DNA from: Parahoeflea olei
GTDB taxonomy: Bacteria > Pseudomonadota > Alphaproteobacteria > Rhizobiales > Rhizobiaceae
Assembly: GCF_001703635.1 (NCBI RefSeq)
Contig: NZ_LQZT01000006.1
Span: 57,330-121,329, forward strand
DNA length: 64,000 bases
Reading direction: 5' to 3'
In this document: in pieces, positions 36,201 to 43,267 of the stretch
Numbering within the stretch: the first letter of the stretch is position 1
Layout of the letters: every line of letters starts with the position of its first letter
Translations under genes and position numbers: made by a program
Notes under the pieces: generated by a model
Told to the model about the DNA's origin: nothing
Seen by the model: only the letters and a program-made list of their open reading frames with translations
Databases searched by the model: none

Positions 36201-37610
36201 TCAGGAAGCGCGCAAGCTCGCAGCGCCGCGTCCGCGCAACAATGGCGCGATGACCGCAAGGGCTGCGAGCAGGAACAGGATCTCGAGCACATAGACCGAG
36301 AGATAGGGTGTGGCCGCACCGAACCAGGAGCCGATCGGCAGCGCCAGGATGATGTCGCGCAGCATCGAGCCGAAGGCGATGCCGACACCGGCGGTGGTGG
36401 CCTGGACGGCGCCCCAGGTGCCGAGCGCGAGCCCGATCTGCTCGCGCGGCGCCATCTGCATGGTGGCAGTCAACGTGCCGTGGCCGAACAGGCCCGCGCC
36501 GAAGCCGATCATCGCGGTTCCGGCCACGAACAGGACGGGCCAGCCGAGCGGCGCGGCAAGACAGATGGCGGTGAAGCCCGGCACGCCGATCAATGCGCCG
36601 TAGCCCGCCATCAGCAGCGGATCGAAGCCGCGACCGAGCACCCGCGACGCCCAGGCAAAGCCCAGAAGGCTGCCGAGCGCCAGAACGGCGGTGAGCTTGG
36701 TCGTGTCGGCGACGGTGAGGTCGAGCACCTGCCCGCCATAGGGTTCGAGCAGCACATCGGCCATGCCGAAGCCGAGCGTGCCGAGCGCCACCACGACCAG
36801 CCGCCGCTTGGCCTGGCCGCCGCGAATGAGCTTTTCCCAGGAGGCCGCGAATTCGGGCGTTTCGGCGGCGCGTTCGCCGGGCATCGCGCCTGGGCGGCTG
36901 TGACGGGCTTCCATCTTCCACAGCGCCAGCACGTTGAGCACGACGGTGATGACGGCGCAGGCCTGGATCACCTGCACCAGCCGGCCGGGGCTGAACTCCT
37001 CGAGCGCCACGCCGAACAGAAGCGCGCTGGCGATCATGCCCGCAAGCAGCATCACATACATGAGGCCCACCACCTTGGGCTGGTCCTCGACAGGCGCCAG
37101 GTCGGTGGCGAGCGCAAGCCCCACCGTCTGCACCATGTGCAGGCCGGCGCCGACGAGAAGGAAGGCCGCGGCGGCGCCGACATAGCCGATCCAGGCAGGC
37201 GCCGTGGCGGCGTGGCCCTGGCCGGCGAGCACCAGAAGCGCGAACGGCATGATGGCAAGCCCGCCGAACTGCAGCATGGTGCCACGCCAGATGAAGGGCA
37301 CGCGACGCCAGCCGAGCGCGGAGGTGTGGACATCGGACTTGAAGCCGATGATGGCGCGGAACGGCGCAAACACGATCGGCAGCGCGATCATGATGCCCAC
37401 CAGCGAAGCCGGCACCGACAGCTCGACGATCATGACGCGGTTGAGGGTGCCCACCAGCAGCACCAGCGCCATGCCCACCGACACCTGGAACAGCGACAGC
37501 CTGAGCAGGCGGCTCAAGGGCAGGTCTTCCGTGGCCACGTCGGCGAACGGCAGGAAGCGCGGCCCGAGGCTGGCCCAGGTCTGCATGGCTTTCCGGCTGA
37601 AACGATTCAT
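36201..37610 (-). CDS. pucC: PucC, LH2 assembly/transport protein (BCD family)
   Basis: A 469-aa twelve-helix major facilitator relative. It begins MNRFSRKAMQTWASLGPRFL, then PFADVATEDLPLSRLLRLSL, TLNRVMIVELSVPASLVGIM and LEPYGGQVLDLTVADTTKL. It is clearly paralogous to lhaA at 104-1546. PucC is needed for LH2 accumulation. It is the last gene of pucB-pucA-pucC; the frame extends upstream to 37832 but contains the tandem repeats, so ATG 37610 is chosen. Confidence 0.95.
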   Translation of the reverse strand: MNRFSRKAMQTWASLGPRFLPFADVATEDLPLSRLLRLSLFQVSVGMALVLLVGTLNRVMIVELSVPASLVGIMIALPIVFAPFRAIIGFKSDVHTSALGWRRVPFIWRGTMLQFGGLAIMPFALLVLAGQGHAATAPAWIGYVGAAAAFLLVGAGLHMVQTVGLALATDLAPVEDQPKVVGLMYVMLLAGMIASALLFGVALEEFSPGRLVQVIQACAVITVVLNVLALWKMEARHSRPGAMPGERAAETPEFAASWEKLIRGGQAKRRLVVVALGTLGFGMADVLLEPYGGQVLDLTVADTTKLTAVLALGSLLGFAWASRVLGRGFDPLLMAGYGALIGVPGFTAICLAAPLGWPVLFVAGTAMIGFGAGLFGHGTLTATMQMAPREQIGLALGTWGAVQATTAGVGIAFGSMLRDIILALPIGSWFGAATPYLSVYVLEILFLLAALAVIAPLLRGRGAASLRAS

Positions 37611-37627
37611 CTCGCGTCCCCTCATTC

Positions 37628-37687
37628 TTCCAACCCTTGGGCTTCCAACCCCCGGGCTTTCACCCCTTGGGCTTCCAACCCGTGCGG
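37628..37687 (-). repeat. Four 15-bp tandem repeats between pucA and pucC
   Basis: On the plus strand the unit is TTCCAACCCTTGGGC, repeated at 37628, 37643, 37658 and 37673 with 0 to 5 changes, the last copy the most divergent. It lies 18 bp before the pucC start, upstream of any visible ribosome-binding site. It may be slippage-prone spacer sequence affecting pucC translation. Confidence 0.85.
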
Positions 37688-37862
37688 ATTGCCCGCTGCG
37701 CCGCTCCCGCGACCGGAACGGATGACGGTCCTCATCCGGCCAGGCCGCAACCTGACCCGTGACAGGGCGCGGATGGCGGCAAGTGCCGGCCGCGCGGATT
37801 GCAGCCCGGTGCCCGAAAGCGCATCCGCGCAAAGGCGCGAGGAACCGCAGACATCAGTCAAA

Positions 37863-37888
37863 GGCCGGGGTCCCGCGGGACCCCGACC
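37863..37888 (-). terminator. Stem-loop after pucA
   Basis: On the minus strand GGTCGGGGTCCC pairs with GGGACCCCGGCC (one mismatch, 2-nt loop region), followed by TTTGAC. It lies 43 bp past the pucA stop. In Rhodobacter a hairpin here separates the abundant pucBA message from the scarce pucBAC read-through; the same partial-termination or stabilising role is inferred. Confidence 0.7.
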
Positions 37889-37931
37889 TCTGTTGGCGGT
37901 GAATGCGATTGCACCAACCGCGGGCAACGCC

Positions 37932-38270
37932 TTACTTCAGCGAAGCCGTCTTGGTGCCGTCGATCATGTTCTGATCTTCGAAAACCACGCGTGCGGTGCG
38001 GCCGTCCGGCAGAACCACGACGCCCTGCTGTGCGCCGTTGGAAGCCAGGCTCAGACCGTTGTCGAAAACGACGACGGCGTTCGAGCCTGTGCTGTTCAGG
38101 GCGACATCAGCCTGCTTTTCGATCACGGCGCCGGCATAGAATTCCGGCAGCCACTTGGAGTATTTCATCACCGCGACGTGGGTGGCGAAGGAGCTCACAG
38201 CAACGGCTGTCAGAAACAGCGGCACACCGACGGTCGGCTTGACCACGAGCCAGAGTTTTGCGTTATTCAT
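37932..38270 (-). CDS. pucA: Light-harvesting 2 alpha polypeptide with long C-terminal extension
   Basis: A 112-aa protein. Residues 1-46 are a normal LH2 alpha: MNNAKLWLVVKPTVGVPLFL, helix to about residue 35, B850 ligand His31 (FATHVAVM), Trp40, Pro42. Residues 44-45, which hydrogen-bond the B850 acetyl groups, are Phe-Tyr. From about residue 47 there is an extra, polar, beta-strand-like tail of about 65 residues (AVVVFDNGLSLAS, GVVVLPDGRTARVVFED) on the periplasmic side, without Cys or membrane segment. Typical LH2 alpha chains are 50-60 aa. The frame is clean with a normal stop, so it is not an annotation artefact. Confidence 0.93.
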   Translation of the reverse strand: MNNAKLWLVVKPTVGVPLFLTAVAVSSFATHVAVMKYSKWLPEFYAGAVIEKQADVALNSTGSNAVVVFDNGLSLASNGAQQGVVVLPDGRTARVVFEDQNMIDGTKTASLK

Positions 38271-38282
38271 GACGCTCTCCCC

Positions 38283-38438
38283 TCACCCGAACCAAGGCGT
38301 GTACACGTAGGCGAGGATATGCGCCACGATGGCGATAAACCCGAACACGCGCGTGCCGTCGATGATGTGCCGGTGAAGCTCTTCCGCCTCCCCGATGGTC
38401 AGGCCTGATGGCCATACTTTGTCAGGATCATAATTCAT
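38283..38438 (-). CDS. pucB: Light-harvesting 2 beta polypeptide
   Basis: A 51-aa protein with the LH2 beta pattern: GLTIGEAEELHRHIIDGTRV (His22 near the B800 site), a membrane helix, and B850 ligand His40 in AIVAHILAYVYTPWFG. A ribosome-binding site (AGGAGATGG) precedes ATG 38438. It lies 12 bp upstream of pucA and starts the pucBAC operon. Confidence 0.95.
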   Translation of the reverse strand: MNYDPDKVWPSGLTIGEAEELHRHIIDGTRVFGFIAIVAHILAYVYTPWFG

Positions 38439-38563
38439 TGCGCCATCTCCTTAAGGCGGTAGCATTTAAGCCCGGGCGGAAATCCGCGTCGGGTCCAGAC
38501 TGGACATTCCAACCGACGTCCTCGTTCGCACGCCTTCGCCGGGTGAACTGCCACTCCGTAAAT

Positions 38564-38607
38564 TGTCACAAAGTTTTTACGCCTTCAAGTGTCAACGTAT
38601 ATTGACG
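38564..38607 (-). promoter_or_regulatory. Paired PpsR/CrtJ-type operators at the pucBAC promoter
   Basis: TGT-N12-ACG at 38564-38581 and TGT-N12-ACG at 38590-38607, exactly 8 bp apart. On the minus strand the distal site contains TTGACA (-35) and the proximal site covers the -10 position, as at bchC. Both sites end in ACG instead of ACA, as one bchC site does. The pucB start is 126 bp downstream. Confidence 0.82.
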
Positions 38608-38707
38608 ATGGCGCAATCCGCCGCACCCTTGCGCCGCGTGGGCCGTCCGCGTGGAATTTCAACGATTTGGCCCTGTATGCGTCAAAATGTACCATCCGGA
38701 CTGCCTG

Positions 38708-38751
38708 CGTCAATTCAGCCTGACACTCAATTATGTTAGGTTTGCTTGACA
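38708..38751 (+). promoter_or_regulatory. Second PpsR/CrtJ-type operator pair, facing the unknown gene at 38827
   Basis: CGT-N12-ACA at 38708-38725 and a perfect TGT-N12-ACA at 38734-38751, exactly 8 bp apart, 75 bp before ATG 38827 and separate from the pucB pair. The distal site ends CTGACA in the -35 position and the proximal site lies at the -10 position, the same geometry as bchC and dxs. Confidence 0.78.
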
Positions 38752-38826
38752 GTGACCGCTTGAATCACCCGCGGCTTCGTCTTATGATTTTGCCATATAT
38801 AAACGGCTCTAACGCATGGAGACATC

Positions 38827-39396
38827 ATGACAACGCTGATTACGCGACTTTATGAAACGCCCGAGCGCGCAAGCGCCGTGGCCGCTGCGCTGGCGGCGCA
38901 CGAGTTCCGCGACAAGCACTATGATGTGATTGCCGCACCCCAGTCCGAGGAAGGACCGACCGTGGGCGCACTCGATGCGATCCACCAGGCGCTCAGCAAG
39001 GCGGGTGTGATCCCGCGCTCGGCGGCCGTGTATGCGCCGCTGATCCTGGAAGGCAATGCGCTGGTCGTGGTTCGCGCGCCGATGGGCACCGCCTTCGACG
39101 TCGAGGCCATCGTCGACAGCTTCGAGTCGCTCGACGCGGGCGTGCGCGACGAAGTGCACCTTCCGGCCGAAGCCGGGCTGCCGCCGAAGGTCTACCGCCA
39201 GCGCGCAACCTCGCTGTTGCCGCGCGACGCCATGATCCTGTCGGGCCGGAAGTTCCTGCCCGCGATCACCAGCCGCGACACGAGCCCCTGGTCGGGTCTG
39301 GTCACCTCGGGCCCCTGGGCGGGCCTCGTGACCGGCAACACCACGCCGTTTTCGTCGACGCTCGGCCTGCCGACGCTGACCAAGACCAACGCCTGA
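38827..39396 (+). CDS. Unrecognised 189-aa protein divergent from pucBAC
   Basis: I do not recognise this protein. The N-terminal part (MTTLITRLYETPERASAVAA and on, about residues 1-100) looks like a small alpha/beta fold, faintly like stress-protein (YflT-type) domains: a strand, a helix with Ala-rich face, then VYAPLILEGNALVVVRAPMG. The C-terminal about 60 residues are Gly/Pro/Thr/Ser-rich with two copies of a PW-(S/A)-GLVT motif (SPWSGLVTSG, GPWAGLVTGN). There is no signal peptide or membrane helix. GGAGACATC precedes the ATG. It has its own PpsR-type operator pair and a terminator, so it is a photosynthesis-regulated single gene. Confidence 0.85.
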   Translation: MTTLITRLYETPERASAVAAALAAHEFRDKHYDVIAAPQSEEGPTVGALDAIHQALSKAGVIPRSAAVYAPLILEGNALVVVRAPMGTAFDVEAIVDSFESLDAGVRDEVHLPAEAGLPPKVYRQRATSLLPRDAMILSGRKFLPAITSRDTSPWSGLVTSGPWAGLVTGNTTPFSSTLGLPTLTKTNA

Positions 39397-39417
39397 TCCT
39401 TTGTCAGACGATCATCG

Positions 39418-39459
39418 CGTCAGCCCCGACCGGGACACCGGCCGGGGCTGACGTGTTTT
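39418..39459 (+). terminator. Terminator of the 38827-39396 gene
   Basis: CGTCAGCCCCGACCGG pairs with CCGGCCGGGGCTGACG (16-bp stem, one mismatch, short loop), followed by TGTTTT. It starts 21 bp past the stop codon and would end transcription on the plus strand. Confidence 0.75.
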
Positions 39460-39719
39460 GGGGCGATGGCATGGGAGATGGGATGGGTCTCCGTGGTCCG
39501 CGGTGGATCACCTCAGGACCCTTTGCCCCCCCGGCCGCAGATGCGGCGGCAACCGGTGCTGCGGGCCTGCGGTGCCGAGCCTCGCCCGGCCAACGAGGCG
39601 GTCGCGCGGCCCGCGGCGACAGCCCCGCGCATCCGCTCGGATGCGCAAAGGACGCTGTAAAACCTTGAATGAATGCATGTCGTTGGCGTTCAAATGAATC
39701 CGTTTGAACGCGACAGGCA
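39460..39719. other. Intergenic region between the unknown gene and recQ, with a recQ-end hairpin
   Basis: 260 bp without a supported gene. At 39686-39711 a 9-bp stem (GCGTTCAAA / TTTGAACGC, 8-nt loop), extendable by TGTC/GACA to 39678-39715, lies directly after the minus-strand recQ stop and may act as its terminator. The frames around 39453-39697 have no recognisable similarity. Confidence 0.5.
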
Positions 39720-41579
39720 TTAGCGCTCGAAGTCGCGGATCACTTTCAGGAAGGCGTCGCCGTAGCGGTCGAGCTTGGACTGGCCGACGCCCGGCATGGC
39801 GAGCAACTGGTCGTGGTCGATCGGCCGCTCGGTGGCGAAGGCCACCAGCGTGGTGTCGGGGAACACCACATAGGGCGGCACCGACAGATCCCGGGCGATC
39901 GCCATGCGCGCCGCGCGCAGGGCTTCGAACAGCTCTCCGTCGCGCTCTTCCAGCGCCGACTTCGCCTGCGCCGCACCGGACGATTGCCGCCGCGCGCCCT
40001 TGACCGGCGCGCGGTCCTTGCGGAAGCGGATCTCGCGTTCCCGCTTGAACACCGCGCGCGCCTCCTCCGGATTGAGCTTGAGCGCACCGAAAGCGTCGTG
40101 GTCGACGCTGACGAGGCCGGCTGCCAGCAGCTGACGGTAGACCGACTGCCAGGCCTTGGCCGGGATATCCCGGCCCACCCCGAACACCGGCATGTCGACA
40201 TGGCCGAATCGCGTGGTCTTCTCGGTCTCGTTGCCCATCAGCACGTCGATCAGATGCGCCGCGCCGAAGCGCTCGCCGGTGCGGTAGACCGCGGCCAGCG
40301 CCTTGATCGCGGCTTCGGTTCCGTCCCAGGTCTCGACCGGCTTCAGGCAGGTGTCGCAATTGCCGCATTTGCCCGCATGCGGCTCGCCGAAATGGGCGAG
40401 AATCGCCTGCCGGCGGCAGCCGGCGCTCTCGCAGATCGCCAGAAGCGCATTGAGCTTGGCGCGCTCGACGCGCTTGACCTCCTCGCCCTGCTGGCCGCCG
40501 TCGATCATGCGGCCGCGCTGGATCACGTCGGCCATGCCATAGGTCATCCAGGCCTCCGACGGCAGCCCGTCGCGGCCGGTCTCCTGGTAATAGGCCTCGA
40601 CAGAGCCCGGCAGGTCGAGATGGGCGACATAGCGCACATTGGGCTTGTCGATGCCCATGCCGAAGGCGACGGTGGCGACCAGGCAGAGGTCCTCCTCCTT
40701 GAGGAAGGCGTCCTGGTTGGCCTCGCGCACGGCGCGGTCCATGCCGGCGTGATAGGCCAGCGCGCGGATGCCCTTGGCATTGAGCCATTCCGCGGTGTCC
40801 TCGACCTTAGCGCGTGACAGGCAGTAGACGATGCCGCTCGATCCCTTGTGGCGGGAGAGAAACCTCAAGAGCTGCTGGCGCGGCTGGTCACGCTCGACGA
40901 TCTCGTAGGAGATGTTGGGCCGGTCGAAGGAGGTGGTGAACACCTCCGCGCCGCCAAGCCCGAGCCTGTCGATGATGTCGGCGCGGGTGTGCGGATCGGC
41001 GGTTGCCGTCAGCGCGATGCGCGGCACGCCCGGCCAGATCTCGCCGAGACGGCCGAGCTCGCGGTATTCGGGCCGGAAATCATGCCCCCATTGCGACACG
41101 CAATGGGCCTCGTCGATGGCAAACAGCGCGATCCGCGCATCGCCGATCATGTCGCGGAAACCGGGCGTGACGATTCGCTCCGGCGTGACATAGAGCAGGT
41201 CGAGTTCGCCGCGGGCGACGGCGCCGCGGACATCGAGGAATTCCTCCCGCCCCAGCGAAGAATTCAAGGTCGCGGCGCGCACCCCGAGCTGTTTGAGCGC
41301 CTCGACCTGGTCGCGCATCAGCGCGATCAGCGGCGAAACGACGATGCCGACGCCGTCGCGGCAGAGCGCCGGGATCTGGAAGCAGAGCGACTTGCCCGCG
41401 CCGGTCGGAAACAGCACCACCGCATCTCCGCCGGCAACCAGGCGCTCGACCACCGCCGCCTGCTTGCCGCGAAAGGCACCGTAGCCATAGATCCGCTTGA
41501 GCACGTCAAGCGGATCGCGGCTCCGGCGGCTTTCGCTGGGTTCGAACAGGGCATCGGCATGGGAACGGGTCTGCGGCAT
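39720..41579 (-). CDS. recQ: ATP-dependent DNA helicase RecQ
   Basis: A 619-aa superfamily 2 helicase. Motif I is [20 protein letters not shown], motif II is [20 protein letters not shown], then [20 protein letters not shown], the zinc-binding cysteines CESAGCRRQ...CGNCDTC, a winged-helix region and a C-terminal HRDC domain (about residues 540-619, [20 protein letters not shown]). It acts in recombination and replication-fork repair and is unrelated to photosynthesis. ATG 41579 is chosen because the upstream frame is not RecQ-like. Confidence 0.96.
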   Translation of the reverse strand: MPQTRSHADALFEPSESRRSRDPLDVLKRIYGYGAFRGKQAAVVERLVAGGDAVVLFPTGAGKSLCFQIPALCRDGVGIVVSPLIALMRDQVEALKQLGVRAATLNSSLGREEFLDVRGAVARGELDLLYVTPERIVTPGFRDMIGDARIALFAIDEAHCVSQWGHDFRPEYRELGRLGEIWPGVPRIALTATADPHTRADIIDRLGLGGAEVFTTSFDRPNISYEIVERDQPRQQLLRFLSRHKGSSGIVYCLSRAKVEDTAEWLNAKGIRALAYHAGMDRAVREANQDAFLKEEDLCLVATVAFGMGIDKPNVRYVAHLDLPGSVEAYYQETGRDGLPSEAWMTYGMADVIQRGRMIDGGQQGEEVKRVERAKLNALLAICESAGCRRQAILAHFGEPHAGKCGNCDTCLKPVETWDGTEAAIKALAAVYRTGERFGAAHLIDVLMGNETEKTTRFGHVDMPVFGVGRDIPAKAWQSVYRQLLAAGLVSVDHDAFGALKLNPEEARAVFKREREIRFRKDRAPVKGARRQSSGAAQAKSALEERDGELFEALRAARMAIARDLSVPPYVVFPDTTLVAFATERPIDHDQLLAMPGVGQSKLDRYGDAFLKVIRDFER

Positions 41580-41832
41580 GGAATCGCTTTCGTGGGAAGA
41601 GACCCGACTATGGCACAGATCGAGGGACCGCCGCGAGGGCGACGGGGTTATCTCGCATTGCGCAGGCTCCGATTGAGCCCCCAAGACCTAACAACCGGCT
41701 TGAACCGGACCGTTTGCGGTCGATTTCCTGCATCACCGCCGGCGCCAACTATAGCATGATACCCAGGCGTAGGTTATAGAAGAGCCATCCCGCCCCGCCA
41801 CCCTGCAGGCCCTCAAAGAGGAAAATACACCC
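41580..41832. other. Divergent recQ/tetR intergenic region
   Basis: 253 bp without a gene. It contains an AT-richer patch at 41749-41779 with CTATA-N21-TATAG and a half-match (TGATAC at 41757-41762) to the inverted repeat found upstream of the catabolic genes, a weak candidate for autoregulation of tetR. Confidence 0.45.
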
Positions 41833-42477
41833 ATGAAAGTATCCGTCAGATCCAAATCCGACGGCCGCAAGGAAATCCTTGATGCGGCAGCGGTCGCATT
41901 CATGGAATACGGTTTCGCCGGCACGTCGATCGACATGGTCGCCGAAGTCCTAGGCTCAACGAAGGGCAAGATTTATTACCACTTCAAGAGCAAGACGAGC
42001 CTGTTTCTGGATGTGCACCGCGAAACCATGACGACATATATCGAAGCGGTGGAAGAGGTGGCCAAGGGGCCCGGCACACCGCTGGACAAGCTGAGCGGGA
42101 TTCTCACGACGCTGGCCACCCAGGTCATGGAACGGCTTCCCTACGCCAAGGTCGCGGTGGAGGGCGTCGACATGCACATGTCGCGCAGCACCACGCCGGA
42201 GCAGCGCGCCGTGCTGCGTGAAATCATCGACCTGCGCGATCGCGGCGAAGCGATCCTGGTCAGGATCATCGAGGACGGCATCGAGCAGGGCCTGTTGCGC
42301 CCGTGCAACCCGCGCCTGATCGTCAAGCCGATGCTCGGCGCGCTGAACTGGATGACGGTGTGGTACCGCCCACGCCCGCAGGACACGCCCGAGAGCCGGA
42401 AGGCCCTGGCCGACACGCTGGTCAACTACCTGCTGAACGGCATCGTCGCGCCGGCGGATGGGCGCGCCAGCGCCTGA
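41833..42477 (+). CDS. TetR/AcrR-family transcriptional regulator
   Basis: A 214-aa regulator with an N-terminal helix-turn-helix: RKEILDAAAVAFMEYGFAGT, then SIDMVAEVLGSTKGKIYYHF (about residues 32-51). The C-terminal ligand-binding domain is all-helical with a tetracyclin-repressor-like ending (LGALNWMTVWYRPRPQDTPE) often seen in regulators of fatty-acid or CoA-ester catabolism. It converges with the catabolic gene array at 42527-63231 and is its most likely regulator, probably responding to a CoA ester. Confidence 0.9.
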   Translation: MKVSVRSKSDGRKEILDAAAVAFMEYGFAGTSIDMVAEVLGSTKGKIYYHFKSKTSLFLDVHRETMTTYIEAVEEVAKGPGTPLDKLSGILTTLATQVMERLPYAKVAVEGVDMHMSRSTTPEQRAVLREIIDLRDRGEAILVRIIEDGIEQGLLRPCNPRLIVKPMLGALNWMTVWYRPRPQDTPESRKALADTLVNYLLNGIVAPADGRASA

Positions 42478-42526
42478 CCCGCGTCCTGCCTGTTCTGCGC
42501 GCAGGCAAACTCTCGCCAGCCGTCCG

Positions 42527-43267
42527 TCAGACGGATGTCAGCCCGGCGACCGAAGCCCCGCCATCCACGAACAGGATCTGGCCGGTCACGAACCCCACTT
42601 CGGCGGAGGCGAGATAGGCGACCGCGGAGGCGACATCCTCCGGCCTGCCGATGCGGCCCGCAGGCAGCCCGGCGGCAACGCGCGTCCGGGCCTCGGCGTC
42701 GAGAAAGGCTGTCATCGCGGTGTCGATCACGCCCGGAGCGACCGCGTTGACCGACAGTCCCCTTGGGGCGAGTTCGAGCGCCAACGCCTTGGTCAGGCCG
42801 CCGACCGCGGACTTGGAAGCGACGTAATGAGCATATCCGCGCGCGCCCAGCATGGCGCGGGAGCCGATATTGACGATCCGCCCGCCGCTCGGCATCCGGG
42901 TGGCGAATGCCTGGCAGAGGCGGAACAGCGCAATCACGTTGACCTTGAGAACCCGGTCGAAATCGGCGTCGGTCAAGTCCTCGAATGCGCGGGGATAGAA
43001 CACGCCTGCATTATTGACCAGCACCTCGGCGCCGGCGCCGAGGTCGGCCAGGGCCGCACAGTCGCGCTCCCGGGCAAGGTCGCCGATCAAGACCTCCCCT
43101 TCCCCGCCTGCCCTTTCGATCAGGTTGCGCGTTTCGCACGCGGAAGCCTCGTCAAGGTCGGAGACAAGAACCCGATAACCGTCCCTGGACAGCCTCATTG
43201 CGATGGCGCGACCGATGCCGCCACCGGCACCGGTGACGACAGAAAGCGGCTTCAGGGCCGTACTCAT
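42527..43267 (-). CDS. SDR-family oxidoreductase (FabG-like)
   Basis: A 246-aa short-chain dehydrogenase with NAD(P) motif VVTGAGGGIGRAIAMRLSRD, NNAG, catalytic Ser in IVNIGSR and YVASK. It probably oxidises a hydroxyacyl-CoA or cyclic alcohol. It is the last gene of the minus-strand array and overlaps the preceding monooxygenase by ATGA; an alcohol or ketone relationship with that enzyme is plausible. Confidence 0.88.
   Translation of the reverse strand: MSTALKPLSVVTGAGGGIGRAIAMRLSRDGYRVLVSDLDEASACETRNLIERAGGEGEVLIGDLARERDCAALADLGAGAEVLVNNAGVFYPRAFEDLTDADFDRVLKVNVIALFRLCQAFATRMPSGGRIVNIGSRAMLGARGYAHYVASKSAVGGLTKALALELAPRGLSVNAVAPGVIDTAMTAFLDAEARTRVAAGLPAGRIGRPEDVASAVAYLASAEVGFVTGQILFVDGGASVAGLTSV

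Noticed and set aside
39453..39697. Small overlapping plus-strand frames between the unknown gene and recQ
   Set aside because: Three frames are open at once, there is no ribosome-binding site, they follow a terminator and show no recognisable protein features.
41749..41779. Possible autoregulatory operator upstream of tetR
   Set aside because: Only half of the ATACT-N4-AGTAT pattern is present (TGATAC), and the CTATA-N21-TATAG repeat is weak.
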